Assembly: GCF_026745355.1 (NCBI RefSeq)
Contig: NC_079209.1
Location: forward strand, 21,385,378-21,449,377
Reading direction: 5' to 3'
DNA length: 64,000 bases
From: Beta vulgaris subsp. vulgaris
Taxonomy: Eukaryota > Streptophyta > Magnoliopsida > Caryophyllales > Amaranthaceae
This document shows positions 47,081 to 60,100 of the stretch, one piece after another. Both the position numbers and the translations under genes were made by a program. A model generated the notes under the pieces. It had not been told where the DNA came from and did no database searches. It saw only the letters and a program-made list of their open reading frames with translations. How positions within the stretch are numbered: the first letter of the stretch is position 1; every line of letters starts with the position of its first letter.

Positions 47081-49305
47081 ATTTTCTTTGGCACAATTGT
47101 GCAGGCACTTTATTTAATCTTTCTCTATTGAACAGAAATATGTGTTTTACGTGCACCATTAAATTCTCGACATCTAAATACACTTGACAAAAAAAGCTTG
47201 GACTCTGGATTCCAAACGGTCGAGTCCAAGTCCACTCCAAAATTTTGGACTCAAAAAGTGGACTCCAGATCCAGTCCAAACATCCTTAGTCCATTCCAGT
47301 CCAACAAGTTTGGCCTATACTCTGTACTTTTCAGAATCCACTTACGCACCTAGTTCTTTTTCTTTGGCACTTATCATTAGTCTTGTTAGGGTTAAGCTGG
47401 GTGCAGCCTTGCAATGCAAAAGGTGTGCTTGTTGCCTGGAAGAGAAGGGCAAAAAATTGACTCTCTAAGGCGGAAAATGATTCCCGTGATGTTCGCGATC
47501 CACTTAGAAAGAAACGAACAATGGAATTATGAGGGTACTGCTTCCCCTTGCCAAGGTTTCAAGTTCACTTGACTCTATTTGATTTTGGCGATTAATTGCT
47601 TGACTATAGCTCGAGAGCATGAGCTTCTTTGTCCTTGCCCACCTTTCCTATGTGGGTGACACCACCGTTTATATGTGCCAATGAAAATTTCAAGTAGGTT
47701 CTAAAAGTTCCAAAATTCTATAACGTTTAGAAATGGAAAATTCACTCCTTTCAAAAAAAAAAAGAAAATTCAAACGTAAATTATGAATTTGAGTTCGATG
47801 CTAGAGGAAATGCCAAAATATTTAGCCATGATTATCTTTAAATCCTTTCATGATTTGTATTATGAAAAAAAATGCAGCACTTGTCATTGGGTAAAGGGCG
47901 CGTCAAGATTCCATTGACTTGTAAAAAGTGAATCCCATATAAATCTATTCAATTTCTCTGATGAAACTTAAATTATAATCCTTAGTCATTGTTCGTACAT
48001 TTAACTGCAAGTATACATGCATACACGATATGCATGCAGGTGTACCCTGCATGTATGCATGAGATTTTGTTGAAAGTCATTGCTAGCAAAATGATAAATG
48101 AGACAAGGTTCATGCTTATCTAAAACATGCAGAATTTTTCCATAACATCATATGGATATGCAAGAAAAATTTGACAACACTCTAGAATGTATGACCAAGG
48201 AAAGCTCAACTACTGCAAATCACTTCATGATAACGTTATCCTTCAACACGATGAATTCACAGACAGACTTCTTTCTCAACGTGAAAAAGTCAAATACATA
48301 GGTCTTTTAGGGTCATACAAGCAAGTCAATCCCACTTGAAAAACAGTTTAAAGAACATGAGTAGAGAGAACAAAAGTTGATCCTCCTTTGTAAATGGCTT
48401 CAAATGAATCAACAAATAGTTCGCAACATAAGCATGCTTTAAGGATCATCTACTTCTAAGGTCTTCAGCTAGAAAAGGAAATGGAAGTAGCAGCTTTATC
48501 AATCAAGATCATGAACAGAAGTTGATCCTGCTTACGGGAAAGACATCAAAAAAAATGAATAGAAAATTAAGCATGCTAAAAGGATTATATAGTTAAGGTC
48601 TTTAGCTAGAAAAGAAAATGGCATATTAAAGAAAAAAAAAAAAGGGTGTTGTGAAGATAAGAAGGGTGTCAAGTCAAACTATATAATATGGAGGGCCAAT
48701 GTTACCAAAAAAAAAAAAAGTAAAATGAAAAAATTGCCCCAAATCACTTACGAGTGCCCAAAACCATATTAAAGAAAAACCTATAAATATAATCTCGTCT
48801 CTATCCACGGAATCATACATTCTCTAACATACAAAATCAAGAAAACCAATCAAGCACTTCACTCCAACATATAAGACCCTTAAGAAAAAAAAACAGAAAA
48901 CGCTATGCATGATAAAGCTTTCCCCTCAAATATCCAGTGATTCCTCTTCTTCCATATGCATCACCACATAGCTAGAGAAAGTAGCTTCACATATCTCCAA
49001 CTGCTTGTCCTTCATCTTCCAAGCTAACAGAACATCTTTTGCTACACCAGGCTGAACCTATCTAATTTCAAACAAAATAGACTCAACTGCCACAAAGAAA
49101 GCACCAAGCGAGAAAAGCTAACTTTGTTGATAGCAAGATAGGAACAAATAAAACATATACAACATAATTTAAAAATCCCAATTTACTAAAACATTTAGTA
49201 ATTGGTTGGAACATAACGCTAAAATTCTCAAATAACGAAGAATCTGGTGGGTTCCTGTGAAGAAAAAGGGTCTTTCTAACCTTTGGGGCTTCGTTTACAA
49301 TACTA
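47081..49305. other. Intron sequence without recognised gene
   Basis: AT-rich. It contains GTCCAA-rich short repeats (47190-47300), an inverted CATGCATAC/GTATGCATG pair (48010-48060), and a TATA-like CTATAAATATA near 48781 with no convincing frame after it. Nothing here matches the missing PRP39 HAT exon. Confidence 0.45.
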
Positions 49306-49828
49306 CTAGTTGTATTTGCACGCGATGCGTGCGATGACAAACTTATGTACGAATATGCATATATTTTTTTAATCTAAAATTATTTTGGTAGTGATTTAAA
49401 TTATTGAGATTTTTTTTATAGATGTTATTATCTTTTTGAACTAAATGTGACCGATTTTTAACTGTTAGAAAATTTGGTCGAGATTTAATAATTCTTTATT
49501 GGCTTTAGTATACTTCTTTAGCGATTGTAAATGTTAATACACCATATTGTTTGAACTTTGTAAATACGAAGTATTATGTTGTCGGGATATATCACTAACT
49601 TATTTTTTAATCGAAGATTCTAATAATTTCGTGAACTAATTATGTCAATCTAGCGAAGTTATTAATGGTGATTTCATATTCCATTTTTGACTTATTCCAT
49701 ATGGCAAGTTGCATTGATTCTCATTTTTTAATTTATTATAAAAAAATATTGTTTTAATTTATTAGAGGGTATTCAAGTCATTTCAAATGAGGACACCACA
49801 CCTCCTCCCTTGGCTTATATAATAGAGA
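49306..49828 (-). mobile_element. Non-autonomous Helitron (523 bp)
   Basis: On the minus strand it begins TCTCTATTATATAAGCC, preceded by A, and ends with a hairpin GCACGC-ATC-GCGTGC (49333-49319) plus AAATACAACTAG, followed by T. TC start, 3' hairpin, CTAG end and insertion between A and T are Helitron hallmarks. There is no target duplication, as expected, and no coding capacity. Confidence 0.75.
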
Positions 49829-49914
49829 TACTGATCTTTTTCTAAATAAAAGAAACGTAATCCTTGAATCAATTATTAGGTGTTTGAAAATGAGAATCTT
49901 AGGTGAATGAGCTT

Positions 49915-50395
49915 GGTATAAAAATTACCCCCAAGTAATTCTTCACCAAATACGCTCAACCTTGTTTTTAAAATTCACCATATATCCTTAAAGACTAATG
50001 CCCATTAGCTTTTTTAGTCATCAATTCTTAATTTCGTTACCAAATCCTAATTTACCCCTATTTGACCCATTAACCTTAATTGACAACCATTAGAACATCT
50101 TTTGTGACCCCTTTCGTCTCTCTTCCTCCGTATCTCTTTTTAGGCCAAAGGTGGTGTTCCGATGGTGGTCTATTTGATGCACATCATTGTTATGGTAATA
50201 ACTCAAGTAAGGGTTAATTATAGTTTGGAAACAAAATTAGGGGTTGATAACTGAAAAATTTGACGATTGTTAATCATTAAGGGTGTTTTGGTCAAGTTTA
50301 AGGAAATTGGAAGGTATATAGTAAATTTTAAAAGATTGGGGGACATTTGTGAAAAAAAAAATTTACTGAGGGGTATTCGGCAAAAAATCCGTATA
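49915..50395. mobile_element. TIR/fold-back element with CCCC-rich ends
   Basis: The left end, TACCCCCAAGTAATTCTTCACC, is mirrored by the right end, whose reverse complement is TACCCCTCAGTAAATTTT. Similarity continues inward (AAAATTCACCATATA against AAAATTTACTATATA). It resembles the ends of the elements at 28217 and 52371. Exact limits are uncertain by about 15 bp. Confidence 0.5.
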
Positions 50396-50798
50396 AAAAA
50401 CTATTCCATTACCAACCACCAATAAGAGATAAGAAGTCAATATAAATTCCTTAAACTCCACGCCGGTTAGTATTGCAAATTATATAGGATGGAGCAAGTA
50501 TATGATTGATCCATCAACACAAAGGCATGATCATTTTAAATAATTCACCAACTTCATAATTGTAATACAAGTTAAAAACATCATTACTCCCCTTTTTGGT
50601 AGGCAAAATATATCTGATAAAGATCAATATGAACATCCTTGGGAATCACACCTACAACGTTGGACAACTCTAGCACCATCATTGAAGAAGATTTGCTAAA
50701 GCTCGTCATCATATGCCAGACAAAGACTTTAATTACACACATTTGACTAAAACTTAACTTAAACTGCGTAAATCAGGTAGTTAAGATTGCAGTGCAAA

Positions 50799-51689
50799 CA
50801 GTGGCGGATCCAGGAATTGGACCACGTGGGTTCGGAATAATTTTAATATTTTTTTTTTATTTCTTTGTTTTTGAATTTTTTATAGCATTGAAGGACGAGG
50901 AAAAAAAATAAACTTTCAACAATTGTACTTAGCAAGGCTTTATTCTTGATTACATCATCACAAAAAAAAAATATGATATAATTAATTTCTTGTAGTAATG
51001 AAAGACTATCAATTTTTTAACAAGCTATAGAGTTATAAAAACTACAAATCGGGTATTAACTATTACGATTTCATTGAATTAACTTATCATGTTATACACT
51101 TATATGTATAACAAAATATGAAACTTTAACAACTAGCTAGCACAAACATGACGTCGACAAAAAGATAATGTAAATTAACCAAATTCATTAGTTTTTATAC
51201 AATATTGTACTTGTTGGGCGGGAGAGATTTATAGATAAAAAAGAGAGTTTAAAAAATTAAAGATGAAGCAAAGGAAAAAAATAAACAAGGATATAATGCA
51301 ATAAGCCAAGAAGGGGATGAAAAAAAAACCAAAGAAATAATGCAATAAGTCTAAAGGGAATAAGTAAGTCTAAAGGGAATAAGGAAGGATCAAAAAAGAG
51401 AAAAAAAAACAAATAATACAGTAAGCCTAAAGGGAGTAAGTACCAAGGGAGGATAGAAAAAGAAAAAAAAAACAACAAACCACTGAACTGAGATTCGAAC
51501 CTCAGACCAGGAGAACAAATAAGATTGTAGTTCACTAGCTTTACCGCTGAGCTACCAGGCATTTCAGCGATATAGATTCGCTGTGTTTAATATATATTTT
51601 ATCGTTTTCTTTGCCCAGTTTTCGTGTTTTTGTCCCGGATCCACGTGGGTTCAGTTGAACCCACTGAACCCACGCTGGATCCGCCCCTG
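50799..51689. mobile_element. hAT-type element (891 bp) with tRNA-like insert
   Basis: Termini CAGTGGCGGATCCAG and CTGGATCCGCCCCTG are inverted, and the 8-bp duplication AGTGCAAA is at 50791-50798 and 51690-51697. Inner GTGGGTTC / GAACCCAC words are also inverted. These features fit a common plant hAT family. There is no transposase. A tRNA-derived piece lies inside, on the minus strand. Confidence 0.8.
51481..51561 (-). tRNA. tRNA-like (pseudo-tRNA or SINE head) inside the hAT element
   Basis: The minus strand has an A-box-like TGGTAGCTCAGCGGTAA and a B box GGTTCGAATCTC. A 5-bp T stem (CTGAG/CTCAG) encloses the GTTCGAAT loop. The acceptor stem does not close and the anticodon arm is poor, so it is not a functional tRNA. 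It is probably a tRNA-derived SINE fragment or relic. Confidence 0.5.
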
Positions 51690-52370
51690 AGTGCAAAGAT
51701 TAAAAAGTTCTTAAATCAAGAACGACAGGCTCATTTATATGTGGTGCCTTTATGCCTACTGCCTAGCATTAAATACTACATTTCTTTCAGTGAAGAGAAG
51801 GGTAAAATTAAAGTATTACTAATGCACAAGCACGGCATGGAATAAGCGACAGACCAACTTCAAAGGTGAGGAGAACCAATTATGAGCATAGTCCATGGTA
51901 GGTAGGAGTTGATTAGTTCTGTCATGCAAGGGAGAAGCTTAAGAGCCTAGTTCATCCCTGGCAGAGAATATAAGCAACTTGCTTGGCATTCGAAAAGTGA
52001 CTAAAATCGTATCTTCTGTATGACCAAAATTCAGATCCCTAAACAGATGTAGAGATCTTTTTTACTACATGACTCCTTGATGATTATTAAAAGTTACTGG
52101 AAGAGGTTGAGTTTTCTAGTTTCACTTTCGAAAGGATTTGTAATTCAAAACTTAGAGTTCTTTTTGGGATGTACAACTGGTAGAGTTTTTGAATTTCTCA
52201 AATCAAATAATAGTGGTACTTCGTCAAGCGACCGAATTGTTCAACTGTTGCAAGAAATATATTAGCTAGCTTTAGTTTTCTTACTTTTCTTAGTAAGGAC
52301 TAGGGGATTTTAATGCTACATATAAGAGAGTTATTCAATGTAACTGAATTAGCTTTGTATCACAGAATCG

Positions 52371-53450
52371 GATTTTTCACCGGGGTACCTGATTTTTGCG
52401 AAAATGCACAGGGTACCCTCGCAGTTTCAAGGTGTCGTTGAGGTTTTTCTGAAAAAATACATGACTTGACCCTCCCGTCAAGTTTCTGTTAACTATCATA
52501 TTTTGAAAAAGAACAATTAAAATCAACCTAATTCCACCCACCCATTTGAAAACCCCAATCAACTCAACACCCCAGCCACCCCCCTCCCATTCCCACCCTT
52601 GCCCCCATCCAATGACCCCAGCCTACCGACGATCTTCCCTCAACGCCACCGTCAGCCATCTACGACGTCCAATCACTTGCAATCACCACCATCAATAGTC
52701 GGCTTTACCACAATACCAAGGACTGCCGACAACCTAGTTCTGACCACCATAAATCATTGGCCACAAGTTCCCCAAAATTACAAGCTTGATAAACACAGGG
52801 CCATAACTCTTTACCAGCAATTTTGAGAGATTGAATTTTACATATCCACAAACAAGGAAAAGACAATTGCTTAGAGATGGTTGAATTCTATTATGAAAAG
52901 TTCCGATCTAAAACTTTGATTGTTGAATTCAACATCAAAAGGTCACCAACTACTATTTAGTGAGGATAAAAGACGACGGCGATGATCAAAGGCAACCATG
53001 GATGGTGATGGACTTTTTTCGGGGGGCTGGGATGGTCGTGGGGTTAGTCTTTGTGGGATGGGGACTAGGTGGTGATTGGGATGGTGGGTGGGGTGTTTTT
53101 CAAGGGCTAGGCAGTGACTGGGGTTGTTTGGTATGGTGGTTTTCGGAGTCTGGGTTGGTGGGTGGGTGGATTTCGGGGGTGAGGAAGGTGAAGAGGTTTT
53201 TACGGGGGAGTGGTAGTTGAGCGTGGGTGGCTGGGTAAGGTTTGGGACGGGTGGGGTGGTAGGTGGGTGGAGGTTTAATTAATTGGGGGTAATTAAGGTT
53301 TAATTAGAGTAAATTAGGAATTTAATTATCCAAATTTGGCCCTCGTAACTAATGGAGTTGACGGAAACTTGACGGCAAGGTCAAGTCATGTACTTTTCAG
53401 AACATACCCTGTGCATTTTAGTAAATCTCGGAGTACCAGGTGAAAAATTC
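52371..53450. mobile_element. Fold-back/MULE-like element with ~100-bp inverted ends
   Basis: The left end, ATTTTTCACCGGGGTACCTG, is mirrored by the right end, whose reverse complement is ATTTTTCACCTGGTACTCCG. Inversion continues through AAAATGCACAGGGTA and GTACATGACTTGACC. The left interior is C-rich (52560-52630) and the right interior G-rich (53020-53270). No target duplication could be assigned and no protein is recognised. Confidence 0.65.
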
Positions 53451-53955
53451 ATTAAAAAATTATTGAGAGGCTCTCCTCTAGATTATTGTCTCTTATCATT
53501 TACTTCATAGTTTACTTTAGACTTTTGCTAGTCTCGATGCCTTGAAACTTCTTGAACTGCAACTCAGTGTTAAGGTTGGATTAGTTTTCTTACATTGAAT
53601 GTGAACATTGATCTTAATTTCTACTTTTCACTTCCTTAAAGTTTCTTACTTTGAATCATCATATCCTTCACATTCATTTCGAACTTTTAAAAGACAACAC
53701 ATACAAATTTGACCTTCAAAAAGAAACAAACTCATTAATGTGCTGCCTACTAGAACCAGGTGCGTCACCTCATCTCCTGGTTCCTGCTGCTAAAATACAC
53801 ATAATCACATCAAGTATTGCATTTTTTTACCATGTGACATACAGAAGAAAAATTTTATGTTTATGCTCCTGGAACAGAGGAGGTAGATTTTTCATCACAA
53901 AAAAGAACAGAAAAATATCTAAGATGAAGAAATGATGGAATGAAGAATTACCTAC

Positions 53956-54069
53956 CATGTATTGAAGACGTGCAAAATGCACATACAACATTGGAAGTGT
54001 CTCTGGGCTCTTGTCTGCAGCCAACTCAATTGCTTCCTTGTATATACTGGATGATGTGGCATAGTTTCC
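53956..54069 (-). CDS. PRP39-like: PRP39-like HAT exon
   Basis: A 114-bp exon, phase 0, acceptor TTGTCAG, donor GTAGGT. It encodes GNYATSSSIYKEAIELAADK and LPMLYVHFARLQYM, the next HAT repeat of the C-terminal half. In homologues about 90 residues follow before the FVDSCGSIHD block. They are not in either neighbouring exon. Confidence 0.85.
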
Positions 54070-54158
54070 CTGACAATTCAGTCATTAATATACAGGCACT
54101 ATTTTCCCTAAACTCGAGATAATTTTGACAACCTGGCAAATATTAGACATCTGCATAC

Positions 54159-54311
54159 CATGTGCCTTTCCATATTGGCCTTCCTCCTGATTGTGTCAAT
54201 GGAGTAAGATTCAAATTCATGGTCACACTGCAGAAATGCTGCCTGTGCACCATCAACATCACCTATTTTCTCCTCAAACCAAGCATTGAAAAGATGAATC
54301 TCAGGCACATT
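54159..54311 (-). CDS. PRP39-like: PRP39-like HAT exon
   Basis: A 153-bp exon, phase 0 at both ends, after CTGCAG. It encodes NVPEIHLFNAWFEEKIGDVD, AQAAFLQCDHEFE and RRKANMERHM, one HAT repeat pair with the usual Trp/Phe/Glu spacing. The donor GTATGC is at 54158-54153. The intron before it (54312-63496, 9.2 kb) contains the copia element. Confidence 0.85.
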
Positions 54312-56640
54312 CTGCAGTCCACAAATTCAGTAAAGCCGTGAACTTTGTAATAATGTAAAAGAATTCCAGTTAAATTATCCTATAGAAGCAATATCAACTA
54401 GGATCAACGCAAAGAGTATATACTTTGTATCTCTATCAGAAAGAAAGCATCAAACTTCATCTAATTGTATAAACAGAGTCCCCAGTAAAATTTATACTTG
54501 CTAATGCATTTAAACTGAAATCACAGAAGAGGAAAAATACAACAGGTGGAATCCAACATAATTTCACAGGTAAACCAGAAATTAAATAGTTCCATGCCGA
54601 TCCACTAATTTGGCGGAAGGGCACACACTATATATGTTTCACATGGTCACACCTGTCTATATGGAAGTTCCTTTTGAAACTAAGGCTCTGATGTCCTTTT
54701 TGTTGCCTACTTATCTACATTGAGATTACCTAGGTGGAGAATCTTATTTTAAAAATCCAGGTTTCGATGCTATGGTTGAGAGGTTATTCCTGTGCAAGTC
54801 TTCCTAGAGTAAATGTGACAGAATATAAGAAATTAAAAAGTAGCAAAGCAAGATCTTTCAATGCTTAGCTCCTAATAAGAAAACCTTACACACAGCAGCA
54901 CTTCATTAGAAAGAAAACAAAAAATAAAACTTGTAAGATTGAAATTGTATACCCCTGAGGTACTTCGTTTAACTTGATCAACAATGACTTCTAAAGTTCT
55001 ATGTTATATAAAACTAATAATAGATATGTTTACATCAAAAAGATTGGGTAACATGCATTGCTTCCAAAAACGGCAATCAGCACAACGCATATGACGAAAT
55101 CGCACTCACGTGATAAAGATAATAATCAGTTCTCTGTCTGCAATATTTTGAATTAGATCAAGTGCTACTTCAAAACTATAATAGATCAATAGATTCGATT
55201 GTGGAAGGTTGTATCAAACACCAATGAGAGAGGGTTCGGAAAAATGTACGATCTTAGCAACGTGATTTTGTCATAGTATTTGATCCAATTTGATATTTAT
55301 CCGTTAGTTTTGATTTCTATCTGCAGATGTCGTATCATTTTAATGATGAATAATTTTGAAAAGAAAAAAAAGATAATAATCAATATCACAAAAATGAAGT
55401 AGATTTATATTTTCTTTACAACTGGTCAAGTTACAAGATTGTTAGAAGAAGTCCTTTTCTACTAAGGAATGAAGAAATACTCGCATCAATTTTCAACTTT
55501 TAGAAAAAGTCTCAAAGTCTTTTTGGACCTTAATTGTGGCCATTGAATGAAATATGTTCTCTATTCTCTTTTTCATTCTTTTGTTACCTTAAAAAGGATC
55601 TTTTCATTTACCTTTAAAAAACTTTTGTTAGCATGGACACTTACCTCCTTCCTCTTTTTCTCCTTACTGTTTTCATCTTTGATAAATCATTTACCTCCTC
55701 CTTATCGCCACCACTACTTCAAGAGTTTATTATTATGATGATTTTGGTAAGTAATAATACTTCAAGAGTTTATTATTATGATGATTTTGATAAGTAATAA
55801 TACTTCAAGAATATTATTGAAGCTCTCAAACTCATAATTTCTTGTGGAGATGCAGATACCTAGTTTTACCCCTTTAAATCCAGAAAATCAAGCTTGAGAG
55901 ACACAGGAAGAAACAATATAATTGAAAAATAGAGTAAATACCATCCTCAAGTGAAGTTAGACCTTTATTCAAAATTTTCATCCCTTGAGTGGTCTTTATT
56001 CACATTACAAACCCGTACATGACAGCCTAGTAACAAACGCTGGATATGAGGTGGTCATTTGGATACAAAGAAAGATTTAGAGGTGATTTTAGTTACTTTG
56101 TTAGTTTGGGGCGGGGGTCATAGGATAATGCCCTAACTAAAGGGATTTTTTATTCTTTTACTTTTATCTAACCTTTCGCATTTATTGAAATTTAGCCCAA
56201 AAAGTGTCTTACAGATTTGGCGCTGAATTTCTGGCCTCTAAGAGTGTTTTCCAGCTTTGAAAAGCAATGGAAATTTTTAATCTTTAATTAGGTAGGTTGT
56301 GGCTTTCTGAAGGAGTCAACACCAAGTCTTGGAGTTGGATCTGGTTAATAATTTTGCAAATGATTATAGGGTATGCCTCACAGGGAACAAGCAATTCAGA
56401 AAATACTATCTGATTTTGCCAGTTTTCCGTTTTGAAGCCTCGTGTTTTTGCCTACCTGAACCCCACTTGACTATAGTTCATCCCGCTTTACCTGTTCTAC
56501 AGCAAGACTAGAAAGTAGAAGTGTTTTTACTTTCCTTATGCTGTTTAATATGTTTGTTGCTATTTCACCTGACACAATAATGTATCAGTGTATCACATTA
56601 TAAAGGTGTTGATTTTGACCCATCAAAACATTTTCCCCAA
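54312..56640. other. Intron sequence of the PRP39-like gene, left of the copia element
   Basis: AT-rich and without a recognised gene. The only clear structure is a 43-bp tandem duplication at 55716-55815. Short open frames are not supported by codon pattern or homology. Confidence 0.5.
55716..55815. repeat. 43-bp tandem repeat
   Basis: ACTTCAAGAGTTTATTATTA begins at 55716 and again at 55759, with a partial third copy at 55802. One G/A difference separates the first two copies. Confidence 0.85.
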
Positions 56641-56897
56641 TATTGGAGACTAATCAGTGTATTGCTGATGTGGATTCTTCTATAAGCCACATCAGCTTCT
56701 CAGTTTGTTGTAGTTAGTTACAAGTTGTTATGCTTCTAACAACCTTTTAACTACTTGTTGTATATATAGCCACATTAGCTACCTCAATCATTGTAATAAT
56801 AATTCTACTGAAATAAACACACACCTAAACTCTTTCTCTCTCATTATTTATTCTGTTATTCTCTGAAATCAATGGAGTTGAACTTCATAAATTGACA
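56641..56897 (+). repeat. 5' LTR of the copia element
   Basis: 257 bp with a TATATATAG promoter-like sequence at 56760-56768. It is followed directly by the TGGTATCAGAGCT primer-binding site. Confidence 0.95.
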
Positions 56898-57196
56898 TGG
56901 TATCAGAGCTAAACCACGTATTCTAGGACATTTTCGCTGAAAATTCTTGAGAAATTATCATCAATGCTGCATCACGCTTGATTACTTTGAAGTTCCGAAG
57001 GTTTTTATTCATCTGAAATTTCTCAATTAAGGTGTGATTCATCTGAAATTCTGGAATTATACTTTTAATTTATGAATTCTCTTGTTATTTCTTGTTGATT
57101 TCTCAATTAAGGTGCTGTTTGTTAAAATCCTTCATCTGTCTCTTATTCTTCCTATTGTTCTCATTCATTTGATTCTTGAACTACTTTCTTTCAATC

Positions 57197-60100
57197 ATGC
57201 CTCAATTACCTTTAAATCAGAATCCTAATAGCATATATTACATTCATCCATCGGATGCTAATTCTGCACAATTAGTATCTTTCAAATTCAATGGTGAAGG
57301 ATACACTAGCTGGAAACGAGCTATTCTATTAACTCTATCAGCTAAGAACAAATCTGGTTTTGTTGATGGAACTCATAAACCACCTGATGATGAAACTTCT
57401 GATGAATTTAAAGCATGGTCTAGGTGTAACGACCTTGTTTGTTCTTGGATTTTATTCAATCTTAATGAAAATCTAGCTGGAAGTGTCATGTTTAAGAGAT
57501 CTGCTAGAGAGATATGGATGGATCTTGAGGAGAGATTTGGCTTTACATCTCTGGCTCAGATATACACCTTAGAACAAAAACTAGCTGATATTCATCAAGG
57601 TGTATCTCAATCTGTGTCTGAATTTTTCACTGAAATAAAGTCAGTCTGGGATGCAATTGATGAGGCATATCCTCTACCTTATTGCACATGTAATAAATGC
57701 TCTTGTAATCTAACCAAGAGACTCTATGAGAGGCATAAACAAAAGATGGTTATACAGTTCATGATGAAATTATCTGATCAGTATGCAACCATCAGAGGTA
57801 ATATGTTAATGATGCAGAAACTACCTAAGGTCACTGAAGTTTACAGGATGTTTGCTCAGGAGGAACAGCACAAAGAGCTTACTGTTGCAAGTTCTTCTCA
57901 CACTGAATCTCACTCTGATTCTATGGCCTTTATGACAGATAAAAGAAAATTTCCTAATAACAACACTAAATCTTCCAGCAACAATGTGAAATATAGTAAC
58001 AATTTCAAGAAAACCAGCTACACTAAAGGCTCAGGTGGATCCAAGAATGATAAACCAGGCTCCAAATACTACTGTACACATTGTGAGATTCCAGGTCATA
58101 GCATTGACAGATGCTTTAGAGTTCATGGCTATCCAGCCAACTTTAAAGGCTTCAAGGATAAAAAGGTGGCAGCCTTGTCATCTAATGAAGAAATGATCAT
58201 GGATACTAATGAGGATGCTGCTGGACCACACTTGTCCATGGATCAATACAATCAGCTTATGAGCATGCTCAAGGCAGCACAACCAAGCACCAGTTCCTCC
58301 ACTCAAGCTATGGTGGCAGGTAACAACTTCTGTTTACTTTCTTGCTCTGAATACAACTGGCTACTTGATAGTGGTGCAACTGACCACATTTGCTCTGACC
58401 TCACAAATTTCTCTGACTATAATATCATACATGAACCTGATAATTTTATTACTATTCCTAATGGAGCTAAAGTTCCAGTAACACATATTGGTTCTGTGAA
58501 GCTGACTCCTGACATTATACTTCATAATGTACTATATGTCCCACAATTCAAATTCAACCTCATATCAGTTCACAAATTATGCCAAGACAAGCCTTGTGAA
58601 GTACATTTTACTCATGATGAATGCTTTATTTCTCAGCAAGGGAAGTTGACTCTTCTTGGTAAGCTGAAGGCTGGTTTATACAATGTCCAAGACAAGAAGG
58701 TTTGTCCAAGTGTTGTTATTGCTGATGTCTCTAATAAAACTTGTCTAACTGCTGTTGAAGATGCAAAATTGTGGCATCTTAGGTTAGGACACTTGCCATT
58801 CAGTCAATTCAAATTACTTCCTTTTTCTTGTGATCCTAAGTCATGTTTAGACACAATTTGTCAAGTCTGTCCAAAGTCTAAACAAACTAGAGTATCTTTT
58901 CCTACAAGTACAATAAAGACTACTAAACCTTTTGAGTTGTTACATGTTGATATATGGGGCCCACACTCTGTAAATACTCCTACTGGATGTAATCAGTTTC
59001 TCACTATAGTGGATGATTTCAGTAGATTCACTTGGATTCATTTTCTCAAACTTAAATCTGATTCTGTGCATATTATGAAGACTTTTCTCCAGATGGTTCA
59101 AACTCAATTTCATGTAACAGTCAAGTGTGTTAGATCTGATAATGCTGGAGAATTATGTGAAGGAGACATGAAACTATTATATGATGAACTTGGGATTCTT
59201 ATTCAGACAAGTTGTAGTCATACCCCCAGCAAAATGGGGTTGTAGAGAGAAAACACACGCATCTTCTTGAGACAGCAAGGGCTCTCTACATTCAATCTAG
59301 AGTTCCTGATAGATTATGGGGCTATTGTGTTCTGTGTGCTGCTTACCTTATCAATAGAATGCCCCTCAAAGCTATTAATCATGATAGTCGTTACCTCAGA
59401 TTGTATGGTGTGAATCCTTCACTATCTCACTTAAAAACTTTTGGCTATCTTTGCTATGTTTCCACTCATAAACACAAAAGATCCTAGTTCAATGATAGAG
59501 CCAAGCCATGTGTCTTCTTAGGTTACTCAGATTCTCAAAAAGGCTATAAAGTTCTAGATCTTGATAGTAATAAACTTGCTGTCACTAGAGATGTGTATTT
59601 CCATGAAAGACATTTTCCATATCACCTGTTCTATAAACATTCTCATCCTTCTTCTAATTATACTAATGCCATATACTTGCCATCTTGTTCTGCTCCTCTT
59701 TTTCATGAATCAGCTTCTGACTCTCTTGATTTTTCTTCTCCCTCTAGCATCTTCCCTTCTCATGATGTTTCTCACTTACCTACTTCTTCCCCTATTGCTG
59801 ATGTGGTTGCTGATATTTCTCATCACCCACCTACACCAGCTTCTCCTCCTCTAACCTCACCTTCCACCTTACTTGACCTCTCTGAATCTGCCTCCTTGCA
59901 ACCTACTCTACTTCGCAGGTCTACTAGACACCACAAAACACCTTCTTATCTCCAAGACTACAAATGTAATTCTGCTTCCTCTTCTACCTATCAACCTCAC
60001 TGGTGTAACCTTGTCTCTTATTCTCACTTTCCTAACACTTACAAAGCTCTTATCTCCAAATCATGTGAACTTACTGAACCTCATAACTACACTGAAGCAT

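Noticed and set aside
48935..49064. Short minus-strand frame with GVAKDVLLAWKMKDK
   Set aside because: Considered as the missing PRP39 exon or a gene fragment. The residues do not fit a HAT repeat, and no splice-bounded chain could be built.
50580..50715. Minus-strand micro-frame near 50.6-50.7 kb starting MMTSFSKSSS-like
   Set aside because: About 40 codons, no recognised family, no supporting neighbours.
51481..51561. Functional tRNA gene
   Set aside because: The T arm and box sequences are good, but the acceptor stem does not pair and the anticodon arm is malformed. It is kept only as tRNA-like.
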